Assembly: GCA_022704585.1 (NCBI GenBank)
Contig: JAKJGD010000038.1
Coordinates: forward strand, 1-10,073
DNA length: 10,073 nt
Source of the DNA: Spirochaetota bacterium
GTDB taxonomy: Bacteria > Spirochaetota > UBA4802 > UBA5550
Direction of reading: 5' to 3'
Shown here: in pieces, positions 1-5,508 of the stretch
Position numbering within the stretch: position 1 is the stretch's first letter
Layout: the number at the start of each line of letters is the position of its first letter
Made by a program: the position numbers and the translations under genes
The notes under the pieces: model-generated
The model's input: only the letters and a program-made list of their open reading frames with translations
What the model was told of the DNA's origin: nothing
Databases searched by the model: none

Positions 1-144
1 CCTCTTGCCGCCGCCGAGAAAAAGGTGGAATGAGCTCGCGTCTATGATCGGGACGCCGGTCTTCAGCCTGTTCTCGATTTCTTTTTCAACGTGTTTGAGG
101 TAATCGCTCAGCGGCGCGAATATCGTTTTTATGTCCTTTCCCAT
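1..144 (-). CDS. Polyprenyl diphosphate synthase, N-terminal fragment (runs off the window)
   Basis: Only the first 48 codons are present; the gene continues beyond position 1. The visible protein begins MGKDIKTIFAPLSDYLKHVE and reaches FHLFLGGGKR at the window edge. In trans-isoprenyl diphosphate synthases this motif is GGKRLRP, close to the N terminus, and comes before the first aspartate-rich motif. Enzymes of this family condense isopentenyl diphosphate units onto an allylic primer in the cytoplasm, making chains for quinones or other lipids; chain length cannot be judged from this fragment. The start at 144 lies 14 nt after the stop of the upstream STAS gene, so the two are probably co-transcribed. 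No clear Shine-Dalgarno sequence is seen. An in-frame GTG at 180 would overlap the STAS gene and is a weaker alternative. The family call rests on one motif plus its position in the protein. Confidence 0.72.
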   Translation of the reverse strand, partial: MGKDIKTIFAPLSDYLKHVEKEIENRLKTGVPIIDASSFHLFLGGGKR

Positions 145-158
145 GTCGTGCGCCGCTG

Positions 159-488
159 TCAGTCGAAGGTCGATAGGCACTCGCGCTGGGATTCGAAAAT
201 TTCGAACACTTTATCGAGCATGGTGGTTTCAAAAAGCCTCAACAGGTTATCGTTCACGATAACGAGCTTGATGTCGCCTTCGTTGTCCTTGATCTTTCTT
301 TTTATGGCCACCAGGACGCCAAGGGCCGAGCTGCAAATATGTTTAACATCCATCATATCGATACAGATGTTGTTTTTGCCCTTGTCAAGGCAATCCTGGA
401 GCATTCCCTCGAGTTCTTCCGAACCTTCCTGGTCAATGCGTCCATCGAGAATAAGAATTTCAACATTATCAGTTGATTTTCTCTTCAT
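159..488 (-). CDS. STAS-domain protein (anti-sigma-factor-antagonist-like), 109 aa
   Basis: This is a single STAS domain with no extra domain. It has an N-terminal strand (VEILILDGRID), a central strand (ICIDMMDVKHI), the phosphorylation loop ICSSALG at residues 51-57, and a C-terminal helix (NLLRLFETTMLDKVFEIF). In SpoIIAA/RsbV proteins the loop usually reads D-S-S-G-L-G and the first serine is phosphorylated by a partner kinase. Here Ser53 matches that serine, but the preceding Asp is Cys52 and the Gly is Ala55. The start at 488 is supported by GGAG eight bases upstream. It lies 144 nt after comF and 14 nt before the polyprenyl synthase gene. A role as a switch protein for a kinase such as the one at 2282-2863 is inference; no sigma factor or PP2C phosphatase is next to it. 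Confidence 0.85.
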   Translation of the reverse strand: MKRKSTDNVEILILDGRIDQEGSEELEGMLQDCLDKGKNNICIDMMDVKHICSSALGVLVAIKRKIKDNEGDIKLVIVNDNLLRLFETTMLDKVFEIFESQRECLSTFD

Positions 489-568
489 GTTATATACTCC
501 ATACCGCCATTGTTTATGCCATCCAGCACCGCAGCCGACATCGTGTCGATCGACGCAGGAAGTTCCCT

Positions 569-595
569 TCTATACCGATAGTATGCCGGGGTCAA
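569..595 (-). promoter_or_regulatory. Possible sigma70-type promoter for the STAS/polyprenyl synthase pair
   Basis: On the minus strand, TTGACC (590-595) and TATAGA (569-574) are separated by 15 nt. They lie about 80 nt upstream of the STAS start at 488. The box matches are good but the spacer is shorter than the usual 16-18 nt. The 144-nt gap between comF and the STAS gene (489-632) holds no other recognisable element, so a promoter here is plausible. Confidence 0.3.
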
Positions 596-632
596 TTCAT
601 ATATTCGCGGTTAATCCAATATAGAATAAAAA

Positions 633-1340
633 TTATTTTTTTTCAAGTCTTTTTATGTCCGCCCGGGCCATTGTAAGGGAAATTACGCTCCGGGCGCCGG
701 CATTCCTGAGCTGGCGGGCGCATTCGTTTATCGTGGCGCCGGTCGTAAAAATGTCGTCGACAAGGAGTACAGATTGCCCGGACAGGGAGGCGCCGGACGC
801 GGCCTCGTACCGGCCGAGGATATTGATGAAGCGGTCCCGCAGGCCCAGTTCCCGCTGCTTACCCGCGCCGCGCCGCTCTGAAAGCAGGCTGCGGCAGGGG
901 ATGCCCGTCCTCTTCGACATGACGCGTGCGATCAGCTCGGACTGGTTGAAGCCCCGGTCCCTCTGTTTTTTCGGGTTCATGGGGACCCACGTTATCAGGT
1001 CTGCCGATATGCCCCGGCCGGCAAGCCCGGCGCACGCGAGATCGCCCAGGAACGAATGGAGCTTTCGCACCCGGCCGAATTTCAGCTCGTGGAGGAGCTT
1101 TTTCATTATGCCATCATATGAAGCCACGGTGATGTTCGAGTCAAGATACCAGCGCCGGCCGGAGCAGACGGCGCACATCCCATTGTCCGGTTCAGGGCCC
1201 GAGCAGACCGGGCACGATCGGTCAAGGAAGTGTACTGCGCGTGCGCAGTCTTCGCACAGAAAATTCATCCTCGATGAAACGGGCCGTCCGCATCCGGCGC
1301 AACGGGACGGGAACAGGATATCGGCAAACAACGCGATCAT
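633..1340 (-). CDS. comF: ComF family phosphoribosyltransferase with N-terminal double zinc ribbon
   Basis: The protein has 235 residues, typical for the family. The N terminus carries four CxxC pairs (Cys14/17, 29/32, 43/46 and 56/59), matching the double zinc ribbon of ComF proteins. The C-terminal half is a type I phosphoribosyltransferase domain with the PRPP-binding motif VLLVDDIFTTGAT at 191-203; RGFNQSELIA is another family hallmark. ComF proteins are linked to DNA uptake in competent bacteria and to DNA repair or restart in others, and their substrate is not settled. The start at 1340 overlaps the queC stop by 4 nt (ATGA), which indicates translational coupling. A longer reading of the same frame, beginning at 1622, lies over queC and is low-complexity arginine-rich, so it is not a real extension. 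No other competence gene is visible. Confidence 0.9.
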   Translation of the reverse strand: MIALFADILFPSRCAGCGRPVSSRMNFLCEDCARAVHFLDRSCPVCSGPEPDNGMCAVCSGRRWYLDSNITVASYDGIMKKLLHELKFGRVRKLHSFLGDLACAGLAGRGISADLITWVPMNPKKQRDRGFNQSELIARVMSKRTGIPCRSLLSERRGAGKQRELGLRDRFINILGRYEAASGASLSGQSVLLVDDIFTTGATINECARQLRNAGARSVISLTMARADIKRLEKK

Positions 1341-2023
1341 GCGTGACGGTAACGCGTGGGATCGGCGACGCCGGCGTCGAGAAAGCCTTTTTTCCTGATC
1401 TGGCAGCTGTCGCAGGATCCGCAGGCGAGGCCGTCGGGATCCGGGTCGTAGCAGCTGTGAGTGAGAGCGAAGTCGACACCGAGTGAGGCGCCTTTTTTGA
1501 TGATCTCCGATTTGCTCATGCCGATGACGGGTGTTATGATGGCGAACGGGTCTCCGTCCACGCCGGACCTGGTGCCCCGGTTCGCCATTTCCTGAAATGC
1601 CCGGAAAAATTCCGGCCGGCAATCGGGATAACCGCTGTAATCGACCGCGGTCGCCCCGATAAAGATGTGGCGTGCGCCGGCCGACTCCGCGAAGGCGAGC
1701 GCGTATGAAAGAAACAGAATATTGCGGGCCGGCACGTAGGTATCCGGGATGCCGTCTTCGTGCGTGTCGCGGTTTTTAGGCACGGACAGCCCCGCGTCGG
1801 TGAGGGCCGATCGGAATATCCGAGCCGGGATATCGATGACAAGCGGGGGCGGCATGCTGAACGAGCGGGCGATCCGCCCGGCGGCGATCACTTCGACCGC
1901 GTGCTTCTGGCCGTACGAAAAGGTGAGGGCTGTGAGGGCGAAGCCCGAATCGATGGCGATCGCTGCCGTTGTTGCGGAATCGATGCCGCCGCTTAGAAGG
2001 ATAATCGCCTTTTTATTTTGCAT
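1337..2023 (-). CDS. queC: 7-cyano-7-deazaguanine synthase QueC
   Basis: QueC is the ATP-dependent cytoplasmic enzyme that converts 7-carboxy-7-deazaguanine and ammonia to preQ0, the precursor of queuosine in tRNA and of some DNA modifications. The 228-residue protein has the PP-loop ATP pyrophosphatase motif LLSGGIDS at 9-16. It also has the family signature YVPARNILFLSYALAFAE and four C-terminal zinc-binding cysteines (Cys191, 201, 204, 207). The length fits the family. The start at 2023 has AAAGG eight bases upstream. queC is the first gene of a pair with comF. QueD, QueE and QueF are not in the window. The first enzyme of the route, a GTP cyclohydrolase I, is encoded nearby on the other strand (3435-3989). 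Confidence 0.96.
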   Translation of the reverse strand: MQNKKAIILLSGGIDSATTAAIAIDSGFALTALTFSYGQKHAVEVIAAGRIARSFSMPPPLVIDIPARIFRSALTDAGLSVPKNRDTHEDGIPDTYVPARNILFLSYALAFAESAGARHIFIGATAVDYSGYPDCRPEFFRAFQEMANRGTRSGVDGDPFAIITPVIGMSKSEIIKKGASLGVDFALTHSCYDPDPDGLACGSCDSCQIRKKGFLDAGVADPTRYRHA

Positions 2024-2047
2024 TATGAAACCTTTTCATTTGTGTAA

Positions 2048-2069
2048 TACCTGCTTCAAATTGCAGGTA
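2048..2069 (-). other. Hairpin in the queC leader
   Basis: TACCTGC (2048-2054) and GCAGGTA (2063-2069) form a perfect 7-bp inverted repeat with an 8-nt loop. It lies 24 nt upstream of the queC start, just ahead of the ribosome binding site. It does not match the class I preQ1 riboswitch consensus that I know. Its role is unknown: it could be an RNA leader structure, a protein-binding palindrome or chance. Confidence 0.4.
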
Positions 2070-2083
2070 CAGGGTTATCTGGC

Positions 2084-2220
2084 ATGTCATTCCGGGGAGC
2101 CCCTGCGGAGGCGATGAAGCACTCTTCGGCTACGATCAGGGACCAATCGGTTGCCGAGCGGAGCGGCGCAGTGAGCCTGCCGAACTGTCGAGGCACGCTT
2201 CGCTTCGCTCGTGATGACAT
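2084..2220. repeat. Decayed dispersed palindromic repeat (about 137 bp)
   Basis: The segment is bounded by ATGTCAT (2084-2090) and its inverted copy ATGACAT (2214-2220). It is rich in short GAGCG/CGCTTCGCTC runs. Read on the minus strand it gives the SSRAKR...APRNDMP-like reading typical of intergenic repeat families often mis-called as small proteins. It fills most of the gap between the RsbW-like gene and queC, and no gene can be supported there. The rest of the 2024-2281 gap holds only the queC leader hairpin and AT-rich sequence. The internal part is less symmetrical than the ends, suggesting an old copy. Confidence 0.6.
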
Positions 2221-2281
2221 CCACCAGTGGTACATAAACACCCGGTTTTATATAGTACGAACGGGAACGGCGGGCGATGAA

Positions 2282-2863
2282 TTATTTTTTCCGCGGCGGC
2301 GTCTTTTTATTGATTTTTTTTACCAGTTTGACCTGGTTACCTTTCTTGTTGTAGCGGACGGAGTCGAAGATATTCTTCGCCATCGAGATGCCCCTCCCGT
2401 GGGCAAGCATGTGCCGGTTGGCGTCACGGGAATTGTTTCCCATCACCTTGCGGTGGTCAAACCCGTCTCCCTCGTCGGATATCACGTACATGATGCGCTC
2501 TTCATCGACCATATAGGAGACAATGACCCGGCGGTCGCGGCACTGCGGTTCGTTTCGCCGGCGTGCGACAAAATCGAAATAGGAATCGTCCAGCATGGCT
2601 TTTGATTTTTCACGGAAAGAGATGCCGAGGTTCCCGTGCTCAATTGCGTTGATTATCATTTCCCTGAGGGCTATGCGGACAAGCTTCACCTGCTTCTGGT
2701 CAACGAGCCGCCGGAGGTTTTTCGTGATGAGCTGGGTCACGTCCTCCGCCGCTGTCAGGAGGTTTTCGATGGCGTAGACGTGGTTTCGTTTGTCGAGACA
2801 CTCGATCCCGGAGCATTCTGTCGCGGACTGTGTTTTCCCCGATGTTTTACCCGATCGCGGCAT
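2282..2863 (-). CDS. RsbW-like serine kinase / anti-sigma-factor-type ATPase
   Basis: This is a 193-residue soluble protein with one GHKL (HATPase_c) domain. With the ATG start, the N-box LREMIINAIEHGN puts Glu68 and Asn72 at the magnesium/ATP site. The G1 box DEGDGFD begins at Asp130, and the G2 box HGRGISMAKNIFD follows at about 155. No histidine phosphoacceptor domain is present, which fits RsbW/SpoIIAB-type kinases that phosphorylate a STAS partner on serine. The C terminus is lysine-rich. The preceding gene (2929-3228) encodes a STAS protein 65 nt upstream, the expected partner. A TTG at 2884 would add 7 residues. The ATG at 2863 is preferred because AGGTG lies 8 nt upstream of it. What the switch controls (sigma factor, phosphatase or other) is not shown here. 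Confidence 0.85.
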   Translation of the reverse strand: MPRSGKTSGKTQSATECSGIECLDKRNHVYAIENLLTAAEDVTQLITKNLRRLVDQKQVKLVRIALREMIINAIEHGNLGISFREKSKAMLDDSYFDFVARRRNEPQCRDRRVIVSYMVDEERIMYVISDEGDGFDHRKVMGNNSRDANRHMLAHGRGISMAKNIFDSVRYNKKGNQVKLVKKINKKTPPRKK

Positions 2864-2928
2864 TTCGTCAGCACCTGCTTTCAATTCATTCTAAAGGCTT
2901 TCCTGCCCGGTAATCCGCCAGAGTGCGG

Positions 2929-3228
2929 TCATACAACGTTAAACAACTTCTTTATATGCAGCATGTCGAAAATCTTCATCACGAAGGGGGAGATGTTGAT
3001 GATAGAGAGCTCTTTACCGAATGATTTAACCAGGGTCTGGAGCTCGACAAATGACGCAATGGTTGAAGAATCGCATGAGCGGACGTGCTCGAGGTTCAGT
3101 ACCAGGTCCTTCCTGTGCTCGCGCACCGTTTCCTCCAGCTGGCGGAATATAACCTGGGAGTTGTGAACGTTCAGGATGTTGTCCTGCAGGGTGGCGATTA
3201 TTGGATCATTAATCTCTATCGTGACCAT
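2929..3228 (-). CDS. STAS-domain protein, probable anti-sigma factor antagonist, 99 aa
   Basis: This is a single STAS domain. Its phosphorylation loop RSCDSSTIASFVEL contains the classical Asp53-Ser54-Ser55, with Ser54 the expected phosphorylation site. The C-terminal helix (FVMKIFDMLHIKKLF) also fits the family, as does the length. It is the first gene of a minus-strand unit with the RsbW-like ATPase, suggesting a partner-switching pair in which the kinase phosphorylates and thereby releases this protein. Its ribosome binding site (AAGG, 7 nt before ATG) lies inside a perfect hairpin at 3236-3252, so translation may be controlled by RNA folding. It differs clearly in sequence from the STAS protein at 159-488, so the two are not a recent duplication. 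Confidence 0.87.
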   Translation of the reverse strand: MVTIEINDPIIATLQDNILNVHNSQVIFRQLEETVREHRKDLVLNLEHVRSCDSSTIASFVELQTLVKSFGKELSIINISPFVMKIFDMLHIKKLFNVV

Positions 3229-3235
3229 GAAATGC

Positions 3236-3252
3236 CCTTCTTCAGAAGAAGG
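3236..3252 (-). promoter_or_regulatory. Hairpin enclosing the Shine-Dalgarno of the STAS gene
   Basis: CCTTCTTC (3236-3243) and GAAGAAGG (3245-3252) are perfect inverted copies around one base. On the minus-strand transcript this gives a 7-bp stem with a CUG triloop. Its 3' arm ends in AAGG, 7 nt ahead of the ATG at 3228, so the ribosome binding site is paired when the stem forms. It could instead be a DNA palindrome bound by a regulator. Confidence 0.5.
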
Positions 3253-3329
3253 CTGACAAAGTGATAACCGGAAATCAACTCATTTTTCGGGGGTTATGCT
3301 AAAAAGTGAACACGGAGGCTGTTTTTTTA

Positions 3330-3358
3330 TTGAAAAAATGCAGAAGTGAAATTATTAC
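3330..3358 (+). promoter_or_regulatory. Probable promoter for folE
   Basis: TTGAAA (3330-3335) and TATTAC (3353-3358) have the ideal 17-nt spacer and lie in the divergent region between the STAS gene and folE. Transcription would start near 3365 and leave a leader of about 70 nt. That leader contains nested inverted repeats: AACGG 3370-3374 with CCGTT 3397-3401, enclosing GGCA 3380-3383 with TGCC 3387-3390. No known riboswitch was recognised in it. Confidence 0.4.
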
Positions 3359-3434
3359 GGAGGAGACGGAACGGTCGCTGGCACCCTGCCGAATGGCCGT
3401 TGTAACACAGGCATTGTGACAGGGAGGATTGGGT

Positions 3435-3989
3435 GTGGACAAGGATAAAATCAAGAAGGCGATTGTTGATTTACTGGATGCGATCGGTGAGGACCCTTCG
3501 CGTCCCGGACTGAAAGACACGCCTGACCGGGTGGCCCGCATGTTCGAGGAAATCTTCGGGGGTGACAGGAAGGACCCGGCCGATATCCTGGGGCGCACGC
3601 ATGAGCTTGAGCACGATGAAATGGTCATAGTCAAGGACATCAATTTCTACACCATGTGCGAGCACCATCTTCTTCCCTTCTTCGGCGTCTGCCATATAGC
3701 CTATATACCGGAAAACAAGCGGATAGTCGGTATCAGCAAGCTTGCCCGGATCGTTGAGATATTCAGCAGGCGGCTCCAGATCCAGGAGCACCTGACCACG
3801 GAGATAGCCGATGCGATCATGACCCATGTCAGGCCAAAGGGGGTCGCGGTGGTCATCAAGGCGCGTCACCTGTGCATGGAAATGCGGGGTGTACGCAAGC
3901 CCGGGGCCAGCACCATGACCTCGGTAGTGCGGGGGGTGTTCCGGAGTGATATACGGACCCGGGAGGAATTTCTGAAGCTCATAGAATGA
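3435..3989 (+). CDS. folE: GTP cyclohydrolase I
   Basis: FolE converts GTP to 7,8-dihydroneopterin triphosphate in the cytoplasm, the first step of tetrahydrofolate synthesis and also the entry to queuosine synthesis. The 184-residue protein has the zinc ligands Cys75, His78 (in [11 protein letters not shown]) and Cys147 (in [11 protein letters not shown]). It also has the signatures [20 protein letters not shown] and KPGASTMTS, and the length is normal. The GTG at 3435 is chosen because GGGAGG (3422-3427) lies 7 nt upstream. A TTG at 3429 in the same frame is only one base from that site and is unlikely. The gene leads a plus-strand set with purN, purO and the AICAR transformylase, whose two transformylases need the folate cofactor. 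It is divergent from the STAS/kinase pair. Confidence 0.97.
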   Translation: MDKDKIKKAIVDLLDAIGEDPSRPGLKDTPDRVARMFEEIFGGDRKDPADILGRTHELEHDEMVIVKDINFYTMCEHHLLPFFGVCHIAYIPENKRIVGISKLARIVEIFSRRLQIQEHLTTEIADAIMTHVRPKGVAVVIKARHLCMEMRGVRKPGASTMTSVVRGVFRSDIRTREEFLKLIE

Positions 3990-3996
3990 ATTAATC

Positions 3997-4025
3997 TTGA
4001 CAGAAGCGTACGGGACATAATTAAC
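3997..4025 (+). promoter_or_regulatory. Possible weak promoter between folE and purN
   Basis: A perfect TTGACA (3997-4002) lies just after the folE stop. No matching -10 box at ideal distance is convincing: CATAAT (4016-4021) is only 13 nt away and ATTAAC (4020-4025) is a poor match. It could give separate transcription of purN, but the support is weak. Confidence 0.22.
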
Positions 4026-4096
4026 TTTAATTATGGCAAAAATACGGACCGCGGCATCCGGCTCGACGGGCCGGCCATCATGCGAAAAGCGCGCCA

Positions 4097-4711
4097 ATGA
4101 AAACCAGAATCGCGGTGTTAATATCCGGGTCGGGGACCAATCTCCAATCCATAATCGACAGGTCAGAGTCGGGCGATCTGCCGGCCCAGGTCGTCTGCGT
4201 CATTTCTGACAGGGAGAAGGCCTTCGGGCTTGAGCGGGCGCGGAAACACGGTATCAGGGCATTTTTAGTAAACCCGAAAGATTTCGCGAAGCGGGAGGAA
4301 CACGAGGAAGCGATCATCAGGCTGCTGGATGATAACCGGGTCGAGCTGGTCGTCCTGGCCGGGTACATGAGGCTCCTTACGCGGCACATGCTGGAGCGTT
4401 ACCGCAACCGTATCATCAATATCCACCCGGCGCTTCTGCCCAGCTTTCCGGGCACCGACGGTTACGGCGATGCATGGCGATACGGCGTGAAGGTGAGCGG
4501 CTGCACCGTGCATTTCGTCGACGAGGGGTGCGACTCGGGACCGATCATACTGCAGGGGGTCAATCCCGTTGAGGAAGACGATACATTCGAGAGTTTCCGT
4601 GAGCGTGGTCTGAAACTCGAACACAAGGTTCTCCCGGAGGCCATCAGGCTTTACTGTGAGGGGAGGCTCAGAATAGAAGGCAGAAAAGTACGAATTCTAG
4701 AAAAGGAGTAA
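4097..4711 (+). CDS. purN: Phosphoribosylglycinamide formyltransferase PurN
   Basis: PurN moves the formyl group of 10-formyl-tetrahydrofolate to glycinamide ribonucleotide, the third step of purine synthesis, in the cytoplasm. The 204-residue protein has the nucleotide-binding SGSGTNLQ at 10-17 and INIHPALLPSFPG with catalytic Asn108 and His110. VHFVDEGCDSGPII contains catalytic Asp146. The length is normal. It lies 107 nt after folE and only 3 nt before purO, so purN and purO are very likely one operon. The ATG at 4097 has no visible Shine-Dalgarno sequence and no usable upstream in-frame start. A short reading frame ending in TGA at 4098-4100 overlaps the start as ATGA, so coupling is possible. 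Confidence 0.96.
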   Translation: MKTRIAVLISGSGTNLQSIIDRSESGDLPAQVVCVISDREKAFGLERARKHGIRAFLVNPKDFAKREEHEEAIIRLLDDNRVELVVLAGYMRLLTRHMLERYRNRIINIHPALLPSFPGTDGYGDAWRYGVKVSGCTVHFVDEGCDSGPIILQGVNPVEEDDTFESFRERGLKLEHKVLPEAIRLYCEGRLRIEGRKVRILEKE

Positions 4712-4714
4712 ACT

Positions 4715-5434
4715 ATGGAAAAAGGTTTTGAAGCGCTAGCGCAAATGGTATATCCCGGTCGCATTATTATAATTGGAAGCAGTCCTGCCGGGGACGATAT
4801 CGTCCTGTACGCGGTAACGGGGCGGAGCCCCTCGAGCCAGGCCAGGCGTTTCGAGAAGGAAAAGAGAAACGTATTCGTCAAACCGTCGGATGAAAAGGCC
4901 GTTCAGGGCGGGAACCCCGATCTGCTGATCTATCCGGCGATCATGGTGGGGCGTTTCAAATGGATTGGAGTGAGCAACGGCAAACAGACGCCGGACATCG
5001 TCGCACAGTTCAAGAAGGGCGTCTCGCCGGTCGCCGCGATGGGCAATGCTCTCCGCGCCTGGGATTTCGAGCCTGACGCGCCGAACCATACCCCGCGCAT
5101 AAGCGGCTGCCTTTGCGATAGCGCAGCGCTTTCCATCGTGAAGCGCGCGAAGGACGGCACCGTCCTCCGCGTCTACTATGAAGTACCGAAAGCGGCCGGC
5201 AAGGGCAAGCTGATCGCCACCTACTCGGGTGTCAACACGGATCCGCTTCCCGTTTTCCAGGGCGAGCCGGTCGATGTCGAGCTGCCGTACGCCTCGCCGC
5301 GCGAGGCAGCGAGCGCGCTCTACAAGGCCCTTGCTCCTGAAAAAGGCAGGGACGATTACCGTGTTGCGACAGCCGCGGTTTTCCGGAGCCCGGAAGGCAA
5401 GATCAAGTTCGCACTCAAGAACAGGAACAAGTAG
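4715..5434 (+). CDS. purO: IMP cyclohydrolase, archaeal PurO type
   Basis: This 239-residue protein matches what I know of the PurO family (IMP cyclohydrolase-like). Signs are the N-terminal PGRIIIIGSSPAGDD, VLYAVTGRSPSSQARRF, the strand YPAIMVGRFKWIGVSNGKQT, and YEPTPN-region equivalents around WDFEPDAPNHTPRISG. PurO closes formyl-AICAR to IMP, the last step of purine synthesis, and is unrelated to the IMP cyclohydrolase half of PurH. The start has AGGAG 6 nt upstream (4704-4708) and lies 3 nt after purN. The next gene encodes an AICAR transformylase without a cyclohydrolase domain, which is exactly the activity PurO complements; this context strongly supports the call. The family is best known from archaea but also occurs in some bacteria. 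It is slightly longer than the roughly 200-residue archaeal enzymes. Confidence 0.87.
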   Translation: MEKGFEALAQMVYPGRIIIIGSSPAGDDIVLYAVTGRSPSSQARRFEKEKRNVFVKPSDEKAVQGGNPDLLIYPAIMVGRFKWIGVSNGKQTPDIVAQFKKGVSPVAAMGNALRAWDFEPDAPNHTPRISGCLCDSAALSIVKRAKDGTVLRVYYEVPKAAGKGKLIATYSGVNTDPLPVFQGEPVDVELPYASPREAASALYKALAPEKGRDDYRVATAAVFRSPEGKIKFALKNRNK

Positions 5435-5440
5435 AGGAGC

Positions 5441-5458
5441 GCAAGAGAGCATGCTTGC
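5441..5458 (+). other. Short hairpin after purO
   Basis: GCAAG (5441-5445) pairs with CTTGC (5454-5458) around an 8-nt loop, just before the stronger GC hairpin. On its own it is weak; together the two structures fill the purO-AICAR transformylase gap. Confidence 0.3.
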
Positions 5459-5461
5459 AAC

Positions 5462-5483
5462 GGGCGCGCCGGGCGGCGCGCCC
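5462..5483 (+). terminator. GC-rich intercistronic hairpin, possible attenuator or leaky terminator
   Basis: GGGCGCGCC (5462-5470) and GGCGCGCCC (5475-5483) form a perfect 9-bp GC-only stem with a GGGC loop. It is followed by ATTCATTTT, a poor but real T-rich tract. It lies in the 74-nt gap between purO and the AICAR transformylase gene, 25 nt before the next start codon. It could lower expression of the downstream gene, or protect the 3' end of a processed purO transcript. Confidence 0.5.
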
Positions 5484-5508
5484 ATTCATTTTAACCAGGA
5501 GATGTTTC

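Noticed and set aside
145..180. GTG start for the polyprenyl synthase at 180
   Set aside because: It would overlap the STAS gene, has no ribosome binding site, and adds residues not expected at this N terminus.
655..1398. Open frame of 247 codons on the plus strand
   Set aside because: Antisense to the comF-like gene, whose CxxC pairs and PRPP motif define the true frame.
1341..1622. N-terminal extension of the comF frame over queC
   Set aside because: The extra sequence is low-complexity and arginine-rich and lies wholly in queC; the ATG at 1340 gives the normal family length.
2056..2605. Small proteins read across the 2084-2220 region on either strand
   Set aside because: They are translations of a dispersed repeat, in part antisense to the RsbW-like gene.
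2864..2884. TTG start adding 7 residues to the RsbW-like protein
   Set aside because: No ribosome binding site at a useful distance, whereas the ATG at 2863 has AGGTG 8 nt upstream.
3393..3419. Eight-codon leader peptide ahead of folE
   Set aside because: It has an ATG and a stop but no ribosome binding site and no run of regulatory codons.
4736..5485. Open frame of 249 codons on the minus strand
   Set aside because: Antisense to the PurO gene and produced by GC-rich codon structure; no start signal or family motif.
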